The notes below the pieces were generated by a model. That model was not told where the DNA came from and searched no databases. It saw nothing but the letters and a program-made list of their open reading frames with translations. A stretch of DNA of 64,000 bases. Origin: Atherinomorus stipes. Lineage: Eukaryota > Chordata > Actinopteri > Atheriniformes > Atherinidae. The DNA is taken from positions 62,001-126,000 of the forward strand of contig JALJCO010010235.1 in the NCBI GenBank assembly GCA_023101725.1. The letters run 5' to 3'. Of this stretch, positions 13,227 to 25,600 are shown piece by piece (position 1 is the stretch's first letter; each line of letters starts with the position of its first letter). Made by a program: the position numbers and the translations under genes.

Positions 13227-14456
13227 CGTCTATATTTAAAATGTTATGCTTTATGCATATTTCCAACATGCAGAACAACTTTTTGTTTTTCTGTAGCTTT
13301 TAAAGATTTTGTGGTAACTTGGCAACATTCAGTGTTTACCATGACTGCAGTGACCACAGAGGCAGCTTGACTTCCCCTGTGCCAGCGGGATGCCCTGAGT
13401 CCCTGTGACCTCACTTCTTCCTTTGTGCAACTTCCACTTCATTTGCCTTTTGAACAATATTCTGTTCACTTTTCCAACAGTTAATTTCCAGTGATTTTTT
13501 TTTTTTTTTAAAAGCAAAGCAAAAGAGGAAAAAGTTGTAGCAGAGAAGGAAGTGTGGTTTTATAACACTGGTTTTACAAATATTGATTTTGTTTAATCTG
13601 TTTTTGATGATCACTCCCTTTATGTATTGGACACACATTGTATTATGTCTAAAAGCCTTATTTAATCACTTTTATGTACTTAGAACAAGATATTCCTCCA
13701 AAAAGATGAAGTAAATGAAAAAAATCAGTGTCTTCATGGCACTTTATTTGAAGCAAAGCTAATCAGGGAGTACAATATCACATTTGTGAGTGGGGTTGTG
13801 GCTTCATTTGTGTTAAATGTCACAGCAGCGTGTGAGGCAATCACAGCCTGTGCTGGGGTGCAGTCATTTCTAAATCAGAGGTCCCAAATTACAGATAGTT
13901 CATATGGTGAAATGCATTGTGTACTATGTTACTGAACATCTGTTCCTGTCGTTTGCTTCTCTTTACTCACTGTGGTCAATCATACAAATATAGCCTGGAT
14001 TCACTGTGGATGCAGAGCTGATGCAGAGCTGGCTTAACAGGTTATCTCATTCAAAGCTTGATAACGTAAACACTTGTTCTAATGTTTTTTGTATCATAAA
14101 TTAGTGTCATTTCTTAAAACGTGCATAAATATTGAGTCTATACATTAGTCAGTCACAACTTGTTTGGCAGCTTTGCCTTTGTCTTTATATCCATAAATTT
14201 CAAAACGTGTTATGAACATATACAGAGTCCTGTTCACTAACAGGCTAGGTTTAGTCTCGACAATCATACAAAGCCACAATGTGTTGGGAAGGATGTGAAA
14301 CTAACAGCAGTAATCCTCTCGCATCAGAGGGGTGGAGGCTCTTTGCTCCTACGGTACAACTGGTCTGGGCGCTGCAGCTCAGCTCCACCTGAAAACTGTG
14401 GCATGCTCACAAAATGCAGAGGTGTGATCACTGTTTGCTTATATTATATAACAGAA

Positions 14457-14520
14457 ATGATAACTTAAAGTTATCATTTCACCAGCACAGTTTGGGGTAT
14501 GAATAACTTAAAGTTATCAT
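14457..14520. repeat. Repeated palindrome ATGATAACTT-A-AAGTTATCAT
   Basis: 14457-14477 is a perfect 21-base palindrome with a one-base centre. An 18-base copy of the same sequence recurs at 14503-14520. No known factor site is claimed. Confidence 0.6.
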
Positions 14521-15723
14521 CTCCTATAGAAGGGGAGATTAATTTGGACTACAGTATAGCTACTGGTGCTTTCAGGTGTTTTGATGGTGACCACTGTATG
14601 TTTACATTTCCTGTAACCAACAGGAATAACTTTAAGCTGAAGATATATTTCATATATGAATTGTCAAGGGAGCCAATTTATGGGATTTTGCATTTCTTAA
14701 CTAATATTATCCTGTTATTGTATACATGATATTTGCAGGATTTGTCACGTATCGTCAGAATGTGGTAACCGGGTAATGACACTCTTTCTCATTGCAAATC
14801 TACTCACCACCAAATGTAGTCTGACTGGACTGGTCACATCCTGAGTCTGGGGCGTTTGACTCGCAGGGACACTATCCATTAGCATGCTTTTTCTGTCTCG
14901 TCTAGAAAAGACTGTTAATACCAGGGGTTAAACTACTTCCAGCTCACTTAACTTGTTTTGAGAAACTAACAGCTTTGTCAGAAAGAAACAAACATCTCCA
15001 GTCTTGAAAATGTCTTTACTCTTAGGTGTTTTCCCCTCTAGGGAAAACACCTATTTGAGCCAAATTTGATCAATACTCTGACAAGACATGAACAGAATAC
15101 CAGTGAGTGTACCCAGAGCTCTGCAAACTAAAGATTATTTCACAGCTTTTCTTTTTGAAAGTCTGTTTCTCTCTGATGTAACACTGCTTGCTGTCTGGAG
15201 ATCTTATCAAAAAAAATGAAAGATCACAGCACCACTGACACAGTTTGACTTTTTCGTAAGAGGAAATGCAATGTGGTGTGTTAGCATAAAACATGTCTTC
15301 ATCTGACCTTTCTGTGTCAGTCAGAAAACAAACCTGAACTATGTTGGCGTTTATTTTAAAACTGTGTGACCTCAGCTAGAGAGCAGCTAACTTGAGAATC
15401 CTACATTTACTGTTAGCGCTGCCAGTTGCCATGGAGATAACCAACAACAACAATACTGAGTCTCTTTGCACTTTGCTGTCAAACAGTCACGCCCTTCAGT
15501 CTGGAACGTGGAGCTGAAGTCAGCCATCTCTGACTGTAGTATGAAGTCTGTGTTAGTGTCAGGGTGTTGAACACTTTGTGCTCTGAATGAGCTTCATGGA
15601 ATGTCGTGGTTTCCACAAATGTTGCTCTTGTGAAATTGAGACTCTGTGTGTGGATCATTATATAATTAGGAGTTTTTTTCTGTGCTCATCACACATGTCA
15701 TGCTTGTCTTTTTCTCTCTGCAG

Positions 15724-18352
15724 TCGCAGCCCAGCCAGGCAACACCCAAACCGGCAGCTCAGGTCTCCACCGTGAAGCCAGCGCAGTTTGAGGTATCAAA
15801 CATTCCTTCGTGATTCCATTAAACCTCCTTTGCCTCCACCTCTTTCTCCAAAGACACTCATTTGTTAACTTCCTGTGTCTTGCTGACCCCTGACCCCGCC
15901 ATTATCGGGGGGGGGGGTTGTTGTTTCCTTTCCTGTTTCAGGTCTGTGTTGTATCAGTGTTCAGTAAAAGGCTTTAGACTGTTCTCAGAAATACACAGAA
16001 AGGAAAATTTACCTTTTCCTTCCTTTCAAACACATGTAAGGCAACACCCAGCGTGAAAGCAGCTCTGAAACAATGGAGCAGATTGTCAGATTTCAGGTGT
16101 TCAGATTGTTTAGTAATTACACACCACTTCTGTCGATTCAAATGTGGCTTCTGTTGCTAGAAATCAAAAAGCAGATCTTACAACGATTTTTTTTAGAATT
16201 TGGCATAAACTTTTCTTTATTAAATGCATTTTTTTAAGTTTAATTAGTGAAACAACATGTTGCCTGTTAGTGATAAACATTTGACGTTTGATTCTCTTCT
16301 ACTGTAAGTTATATTTACAGTCTTCCTCAAAATTATTCATACCCTACAATTAAAGAAGGAAATAAAAATTGAAATAAGTTGAAATTGAAAAAAGAAATAA
16401 TAAATAAAAATTCTATGAAAATCATGACTTAGTTTTTAAAGTGTGGTTTGAAAGAAATATAAAATAAAAAAAAAAAAAAACGCACAAAAAAATGAAACAA
16501 GAAAACAATCATAATGGGGCTCCAAAGCTACAATTCTACCACATTTAAAAAAATATATCTTGTTTTACTTATAATTTTGTAAATTTTTATTTTATATTAG
16601 TTTCTTTAGTTTCCTGTTATTTGAATTACTATTGTGAATTTAGCCTTTTCTTTAATTGGACGGTATGAATAATTTTGAGGACCACTTTACGTGCAGACAG
16701 TGTTTGAACAAAGCAGCTTTGCTAAACTAAAGTGTTTTCACGTGTCCCTCGACAACCAGGTTTGGATGTTGTTTATTTATGTAAAGGTTGTGTGCAAAAA
16801 AAAAGGGAACTGATAATGATAAAATAGGAAATTAATTTTAAAACATTACATTCTTTCAACCAAGAGTTATATATAGACTTGGCTTACATCAGTCAATTAC
16901 GAACTTTTGGCTAAAAAAGGGCTCTTTTTAGCTTCCTGCCTCGTTTGTACTCGTCACTCATCTTTGCTGACGTTGCCATAGTGGTGTAAAGCTGCTCCGG
17001 TTTCACTGCAAGTGTGTGTGGAGGTGGAAAATTTGACATACCTAGCTGTGTGACACCATAAGCAAAACATGTCAACTAAAACAGAGTGCAATGATTTTCA
17101 TTGTATCTGAAACCTAAACTAATGAAAAAGGGTACATCTAATTAAAAAAAGATGCTCATGTTTTTTTTTTTTTATGACAGCTACTTTTGAAACATCAACA
17201 GAGTCAAGAAAAGAGACAAAAAAAAAAAAACAGCTCAGTTCACACCTGACTAAATGAATTGGCCACGGGTCGGTAACATTTTACTTTCCAGGACAAAGTG
17301 ATAATTTATTGTGTGGTCTGATAGATTAAAGTTTAAAATCATGGATGCTACGTCCTCACACTGAACTATCCAGCTTTATGTCAATACACTGATTGTTTTG
17401 ATGTAAGGATGCATTAACACACAATGCATGGATAATTTCCACTTCTTTAAAAGCATCATAACTGCTGAGGATTTATGCAGTTTATACTGCAACATATGCA
17501 GCCAATCACTGCAAAAGCAGGCTGAATTATGTAAATATTCCAACATCATGGCTCTGTGGGGCAAACCTGCAGTCTGTCAGTCCTGTAGTTAATCACCTGA
17601 TCTCCTGACCTGCAACTCACCTGCAATCTACAGCTGCCGCCCACTACAGACATCTAATTGTATGCTTTTATTGCATTTTATCATTAGCATTTTATAATGT
17701 CCCTTCAGGGATTAATGAAGTACTTTTCCATTTAATTATGGAAACAGAAGAAGTGCAAAGGAGTCTTTATAAAAGAACAGATTATTAAAAAGAGAAGAAA
17801 AAGTACACATCCTGCAACCCCAGTAAGATGCTGATGGCATCAATTTCACAGTGAGAATATCTTGCTAAACAGAAAAATCCCTTTCGACATGTTATTTTTC
17901 TAGAAACTTTAAAGTATCAGTTATTAAAACTGAGGGACTTCATCCTTTTTAGAAAGGGTTGAAGGTTTTGAGGCCTCATGACGGCTAGAGTCCGTCTGTA
18001 AGCACAGCCTTTTTTTTTTTAAGTGATTCTTTTACTTTTTGTGCTTTTATTCTTCCACACCCGTCTGTAATGCCTTTAATGTTTTTATGAAAATTATATA
18101 TATATATATATATACCATATTTTCCGGACTATAAGTCACACTTTTTTCACAGGATGGCTGCTCCTGCGACTTATAGTCCAGTGCAACTCGTAAATCAAAA
18201 TATAACAATTTAACATATTTCAATAACAATATGTGCTGACTGACTGACATGACCCAAGGATGTTTATCTTTCTTAATCATGATTTTTATGATCATTTACA
18301 GGCATTAACGTTAGAGTCAGTGTGGTTGTTACTGCTAAAAATTCCCCAAACT

Positions 18353-18399
<47 letters not shown>

Positions 18400-18525
18400 A
18401 AAATAAAAATCACCCTTATTTTAAAGAAATAAATACGACTTAAAGTCTAGTGTGACTTATATAAGTTCTTTTCCTCTTCATGATGCATTTTTTGACTGAT
18501 GCGACTTATACTCAGGTGCAACTTT

Positions 18526-18592
<67 letters not shown>

Positions 18593-21500
18593 TGTATATA
18601 TATATATAGTTATTAATGTAACATGTTGAGCACTTTGCACTGAAGTGCTGATGTCTGTGAGGAGCTAGAATAATAACCTTAGACCCCAGGTCTTCTTCAA
18701 GTCTGAGGTTTTCGCATCTGTCAGATTTAAAACAAAAAGAAATGTATACTTCTACTCTCACTTGTTCATTAGTATAAACTATTTTGCCGGTTTAAGTTGT
18801 CACCTTGCATTTTTAACCATTAACATTGTAATTTCTTGAACCTTTTCTTTTACTTGAAGTGGTTTTCTAGCAAAATGCTGCACTTCTCTCATAAAGATTG
18901 GGTTCTTGCAAAAAGTGCACACAAATGTAATTTATCAAAAGATAGGGGGCAAAGAACTTGAAGTCATGACTTAGTATTTGTTTTGGACAAAACTAGAAAG
19001 ACAGACATGATTGGATGGTGAGTGGCTCTTGATGATTTAACAAGCAACCTTTCGTGTAAATCTGGTGTTTTGGCCCTTTTTATAAGTCACCAAAGTACTG
19101 AGGAAGCGTTATTATTGATGATGAACTTCTCCAAACTTGACGCTTTGCAGAAAGCATCATCAGGATCCACCATGGCTTCAAAGCCTGGGGGGGTTACCAC
19201 AGCATCAGGTGGAGCCACGGGCAGTGGCGTTACAGCAGGAGGGACTGCCACAGTTGGAACGGCAGGGAAAGGGTCGTCTAAAGCCAAACCAGAGGTAGAT
19301 GGAAGCAGGGCGTCTGAGTGGATGTGGAAAAGGGGCTTTTGGCTGTTTGGTGTAACAAGAATCACAGCTTCCTTCTTCTGGTCTCAACACTCAGTGTGTG
19401 CTCATCATGAGGCATCTCTGGCCTCTTCTTCACCGGCTTTGTGTTTTTCATCTTCTAAAACGGTTTCACTTCTGAGTGTGACGCCCCTCTGGCTCGTCTA
19501 TCACACATTTTGATCTTTTATGCGCATCAGACCCTGAACTCGCCGTGTCACATTCATGAGCTCTCGTATCTTCACGCTTGGGATGAATGCTGCACACACA
19601 CCGCAGTGCTGACTTCCTGAATAACACTCTCATCATTTTCTTTAAACATCTTCCTTGTCTGAAGACTAACACTGCGCTGGCCGGTGCTACTGTTATTGAC
19701 ATGTCATCAGCAGGGACGAATGTCGCTCCTGGACAGACGATGTCAAAGGTAATGATGATGTCATGACCTCAAAACCAGGTGGCACATTTCATGTTTTCTG
19801 GATAAACTGCTGTCAGTTACGTGTTGGATTATTGGCTAAATCATGAAAAGCTCCAGAGTTTAACACACTGATCAAAGGTCAAATTAGTGTCTCCTGAACC
19901 CCAGGAGACTGAGCTGAGAGTAAAGATGCTACTCAGTCATTTTTGGATAACGACCGATTTGACCAGAGATCACTGCAGTTTACTCATCTCTGTTTTCCCT
20001 AACATCTTAACTGTCAGTTCGTCACACTTCTTTTGAGCTTCTGTGGATTTTTCATTATGTTTCTGAATAATGATTTGGCTACATGTACATGTTCGTAGAC
20101 TCCACCTGCCTCCTCAGTCAAAGCCACAGCTACAGCTTCTTCTCATGCCTCAGGACCAGCTTCCACAGCTGGAACCGCTTCTGAGAAAACAGTCAAGGTA
20201 GACTCGACTGCTACAACTCCGACTCTCTTCAGGTTCATCTTTCTCTGTTTTCTGCTCTTTCCTGTTGCAGAGTTTCATCACTTTCCTCTCTTTAAAGTGT
20301 CCCTGCTTGAAAACACTACGGTATCTACTTCAGGCGGGTCTGTGGGAGTTTATTTAAAAACAAATCCCTGCTTCTTCTTTCTCCTTCCTACTTTGGAGTG
20401 GACCATTTCGGAAGAGTTCAAGGACTGAGCTCTGCAGCTCTCTGCTCAGCATGCCTCTGCTTGTTGCTGTTCTACAGCACCGCACTAATCACAGAGTAAA
20501 CCCGAGTCAGAACAGAGAAGAAGAGGAGAAACCTGCAGTTTGTTCATGTGTTCTCTTGTGCTCATCTCATTACATGGAGGCTTTCTCTCTGCTGATATCG
20601 ATTCCTTGTATATCACAGAACTTGCATGTGCTCACCCAATCTGTTCTTGGCCTGTAATAGATTAAAATTCATTACATTTTAGAGCGCAACTTCTGCAGCA
20701 ACAGCCAAAGCCGATCCTACTAAAGCATCAAAACCAGCTGCTGCAGCTGCGGCTGGAAATGTGTCCGTGCAAGGAAACAAAGGGGACGCTAAAACGACAC
20801 AAGCAAAGGTAGATGATCCCTTTAACAACCTTGGTTAAAACTTATTTAACTGCATTCTCTGTCAGATATTGATGGTAGGATTTAATATTGCCATGGCGTG
20901 CTCGAGTGTGCGCTCATCTCCGCTCACATGCAGAACCAGATCTCCAGGAGAAAACTTCAAACTTGGCCTGATGTCATTCCTCAGATTAGTCCAGCAAAGA
21001 ACTACTGTAGTGGTGGAGTTGGGATGACAGTGATTTCTTTTCCTTTGGTAACACCTTCGTTGACTTGGGACTCCTCCAAAACGACGTGCAGCGGCCTTGG
21101 CTTCACCATGGACAGCGTTTTTAAAATTGATAAACGGGTTAATGCCGTTTTAAAATCCAGTTTTTATCCCCTTCTTCTTTCATCAAAAGTGAAATCTTTT
21201 TTGTCTTTTAATCTTTTTGAACAAGTTGTGCACGCTTTTATTTTTTCTCGTCTGGACGACTGCAACGCTCTTTATTCAGGTGTCTGCAGTACATGTGAAC
21301 ACCTCACCCCTATTTTAGCGTCTCTCCACCTGCTGCCCGTATGTTTCAGCATAGATTTGAAAATCTTCTTGTTTGTTTTTAAAGCTTTAAATGGACTGGC
21401 CCCCCAATACATTTCTGGTTGCCTCCAAATTTATATTCCAGCGTGTGCTCAGAGGTCTGGGGGCCAGTCCCAGCTTGGTCCTGAAGACAAGACTTAAAAC

Positions 21501-22267
21501 CAGGGGGGACAGGGCGTCCTCTGTTGTCTGCCTCAGACTCTGGAACGCTCTGCCCCTCCATGTTTGAACTGCCCCCACTGTGGAGAGCTTTAAAGGCACA
21601 GTATGTAAGAATTACTCACATCTAGCGGTAAAGATGGGTATTTGAAAGAAAAAATGTTTTCTCTCAGATGACTTCATATTCCAAGCACTGTTGTGAATGT
21701 ACGGTGGCCGTTAGTGGCCAAAATTCTTCCAAACATGAAGATGTTCTCATCTGTGAGTGGATCCAGTGGTCTCAGGTGAAGCTATGACTGTACTATAAGT
21801 AACTATTTTTAATGTCTTTTAAGGCATTACTGATCCCAAACAGTCTCTAATTCCCATTAAACAAAGCTGGTACAGCAGTTTTAGAGTTCAGAGGGTTCTC
21901 ACTTCACACACATTGTTTTGTCCATTTAGGGACACCGTAGTAAAAATGGTGGAACAAATATGGTAGCCCCCATGTAAGTGGACCCCCAGCAAGTAGATCT
22001 AAATGACTCATAAGAAAATAAACATACAGTATAACAGCTGTTCTGGTGCAGTAATTACACATCAATAGTAACACAGTTTTGAATTATGTATCACATTTGT
22101 CTGCCATTGACCTTTGATTTTTTTACATACTGTACCTTTAAGTCTCATCTGAGGGCCCACTTTTATTCTCTGCCTTTTAACACCATGTGAGTTATGTGGT
22201 CCTTTGTGTCTTTTGTTTATTTGTTAAGCTGATTTGTTTTATTTCATTTTTAGTGTATTTTATGTAT

Positions 22268-22323
<56 letters not shown>

Positions 22324-22692
22324 AGTTCTTTTCCAAAACGAGTTAACCACCATTTAGAAAAAACAGAGTTAATTGCTTATCATCACTGTCGGGTACAAAC
22401 CTATCTCCATTTGACATAATTAAAACCCTCTACATCATGTGAGTGTGATTTGGTGAGAATATTCAAAAAGTAAATGAAGTGTTTCTTTGCAGAAGCAGTT
22501 AACTCCGTTTCTTATAAATGGTGGTTAACTCGTTTTGGAAAAGAACTTTTCATACACACATATATATATATATATATATGAATATAATTATGGATGGGAT
22601 TGGATTTATCTTTGTATCTTTATGACACCAGTTCTGGGTCTGTTTTGCAGGTCCAGGTGGAAGTTCCTTCCTCAGCAACAGCAGCTAAAGAG
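15724..22692 (+). CDS. cast: cast exons, N-terminal L-like region
   Basis: Six exons are seen: 15724-15792, 19151-19294, 19665-19748, 20099-20197, 20683-20808 and 22651-22692 (23, 48, 28, 33, 42 and 14 codons). All begin after AG, end before GT and are phase 0. They encode a Cys-free, Ala/Thr/Ser/Lys/Pro-rich segment such as [17 protein letters not shown] and [16 protein letters not shown]. In mammals the N-terminal L region lacks calpain-inhibitory activity and has been tied to membrane and channel interactions. Conservation is low, so the 19665 exon is the least certain: its acceptor could instead lie at 19710/19711. The first visible exon is not the start exon. Confidence 0.75.
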
Positions 22693-25600
22693 GTAAAGAC
22701 TTAGTCAAGCTGTGAAAGCATGTTGCATGCTCCCGAGTGCTGAGTTGTGTTGCCTGTGCAGGCACCTGCTGTGGATCCGTTTGACGCCCTAGCCAGCATA
22801 CTACCATCGTCAGATCCCGTCGCTCCCTCACAGCCTGCTTACACCGGGCCAGAAGTCAAAGAGGTAGCTGTAGCTTGCACGCGCTTGTGACTATATTTAG
22901 AAAAGTAAAGCATAAGTGATCACACTGCGCTGCATGTATGTGGTGTGTGTGTGTGTAACTGTGTGACGCATGTGTCGCAGCATGGCATCACCGCTGAGAA
23001 GGGTCAGAAGTGTGGAGAAAGAGATGACACATTGCCTCCAGGCTACAGATTTGAAGATATGGTCAGTTTGTCACACTTTCTCTGCCATGTTAATTCTTTT
23101 GATTTGCTTTTTTAAGTAGCTGTTTGAAGACCTCAGTGTTGGTCTGCTTCACAGCGACTAATCCCTGTGAAAACTGTTTGCAATAAAGGCTGCTTAACAG
23201 AGTGGGCAATCATGTGGGTTCAACTTAAACCTTGAAATTAAATATATCAGCATATACAGTAAGAAAAATCCAGATCAGGTCTTAAACTGTGGTAATCTCA
23301 GATAAATAATACAGCATGTTATCAGCTGTTTAAGAAAAACCAAACCAAAATCCAGGATTAGTGTGAAAATATGAGCAGCAGTGATCGTAAAGAGTTAATA
23401 TGCTAAATGAGGCCTGTAGACTCTTTGGTCTTTTGCAGCTTCTCCAAACATTATACAGTCTGACCTTGGACCTTGCTAAGATTAATGCTGATAAACTGGG
23501 TTGCTTTACCGTGAATTCATTATTCATGAACACCACATTCATCCTCGCTGGTGATAGCCTGCATGTGCAGCCACAGCTGTCCTGGAGCAGACTGGTTGAA
23601 ACATGGCAGCCAATCAGCTTCTGCAACCACTGCAGAACATTCAAACATTCATTAACAGACTCAAATTAGTTTGGAGATGACTTTAGAACCTTCCCAGACT
23701 GATGCGCTGCAACATTTCCTTCTAAGATCATTTCAGATCGCTTTCCTCTGAGGAATTTAACACATGCCTGAATGTTTCAGACCAGCAAAAAACCATAGAG
23801 GCACTCATGTTTGCTGATGATCAGTTAATGAAGTGCATTTGATAAGCATCACCCGGCTGCTGCTTAACCTCTTAATGATTATTGAAGCTTTGAGAGAGTT
23901 CCTGTATTTCACTCTTTTCCTGTATTTTGGCTTAGTTTTTCTAAATAATTAATACAAGGGTGTAATATGTCAAGTGCTGTTCACTTGTGGTTTAATTTAC
24001 CTCATCTTAAGACCTGGTAAGGAAAGCCTTATTTTATTATTGTATTATTGTTTCATAATAAATTGACCCTTAGAATTAAAATATGGTGAAATTTTTTTCT
24101 TTTATAACTGCACATTGGAGGTAAATTGATCTCAGTGGTGAACCTTTAAGTTTTTTGTTGCAATGAAACAAAAAACTTATATACATTACCGTCTTCCTCA
24201 AAATGATTCACACCCTCCATTAAATAAAGAAAAAAAATCATCTGTCAATTAAATAACATGAAATTGTTATAGGTAATAATAAGTAATAATAAATACAAAT
24301 TCTATGAAAATCATGACATTGATTTTGAATTGTGGTTTGAAAGAAATATTAAAAACAAAAACACAAAAAATAAAACAAGTTAAACATGATGGGCTGAAGC
24401 TAAAATTTTGTTGATTTTTTTTGTGGTAATCACTGCAATCAGGTGTTTTCTGTAATGTTCAAAAAGACCTTTCAACATACCTGTTGACAGGTATTTTTAC
24501 CCACTATTCATGGAAAAGGTGCTCGAATGTACATGAGATAGTTTTGTTTGTTTGTTTTTTTAAATTACTATTTTCAACCACATTTCAAACCAATTTTTTA
24601 TTTCACTAAATTATACTTTTGTAAATTTTTTATTTATTATTAATTCCTTTAGTTTCTTGTTATTTGAATTACTATTGTGAATTAAGCGTTTTGTTTAATT
24701 GGAGGGTATAAATAACTGAGGCGGACTGTAAATGATTGATAAATGATTGGCTACTTACAGACTTAAAACTACATGTAAAGATATTTATCATATTTTTAAG
24801 GCAAAGTTGCTCCAGTTATTGGACCTCCCCTTCATATTTGCAGTTGAACTAAACCTTCATGGTTGTGTTTATTTACTAATACAGTATATTTCACCTTATT
24901 TCTTATCACCAAATTGACTTGCATTGTTTCTCCAGGCTCCAGCCCCTGCAGATGTTAAAACTAAGGATGTGCCTGTAAGTAACGTTTTCACCACCGGCCT
25001 TTAGTGGCATCACAACCTCGCACACTCAGCTCAGTTTGTCCAGATAATTTTCAGTGACACACTTCTAGCCATTATTCCAACATCTGTAAGCCTGTGAACA
25101 TACACTAACACACACACACAGGCACAAGAAGCACTCTTTCCACTCCACGACTTGCTGGTTCCTCTAGAGTGGGGAATGCTGCATTGCATTGGGAGTGTTG
25201 GCTCAGCAAACAACACAGAACCAACCTCCTCTGTTAGAGGTTATTGACTCATGTCGGATCATTTAACTTACTGAGTGCTCATGAACACATAGAAGCACAC
25301 ACACACACACAGATGCATCTGTAGGTCAGTATTTACTCACCCTAGACACACCCACATTTGCATCACAACCTACTCCCAGTCTATCATAGATCATCATCTT
25401 TACTTTTATCAGTTTGACCCCAGGTAACTTTTGCCTCAGTGACCTCAGCGTTGAGATGAACAAATTTGATTTTGGATGTCAAATATGACTTGTTAGAGCA
25501 TTTATTTGTGGGATTTTTGAGTCTATGGAATGTGGAAGGGTGTGTCTGTACTTTTCCTTCACTGTTGGTACATGCAGTCTGGTTTGCATTACATTATTTT

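Larger units (their letters stand above)
1..15723. other. No supported gene; intergenic or 5' intron
   Basis: No reading frame here is longer than about 120 codons, and none shows a family motif together with splice sites. I see interspersed repeats, microsatellites and AT-rich unique sequence. The first recognisable cast exon at 15724 starts in phase 0 and lacks an initiator codon, so one or more upstream cast exons must exist. They could lie in this stretch or before the window; I could not identify them. Confidence 0.6.

Noticed and set aside
16971..17022. A 42-base phase-0 stretch bounded by AG and GT ([14 protein letters not shown]) as an extra cast exon
   Set aside because: The composition (Trp, two Cys) is unlike the calpastatin N-terminal region, and such short AG/GT pairs arise by chance.
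18447..18761. 104-codon minus-strand frame with long Ile-Tyr repeats, and similar frames at 22234-22419, 38791-38976 and 54947-55138
   Set aside because: These are translations of TA microsatellites with no splice or family support.
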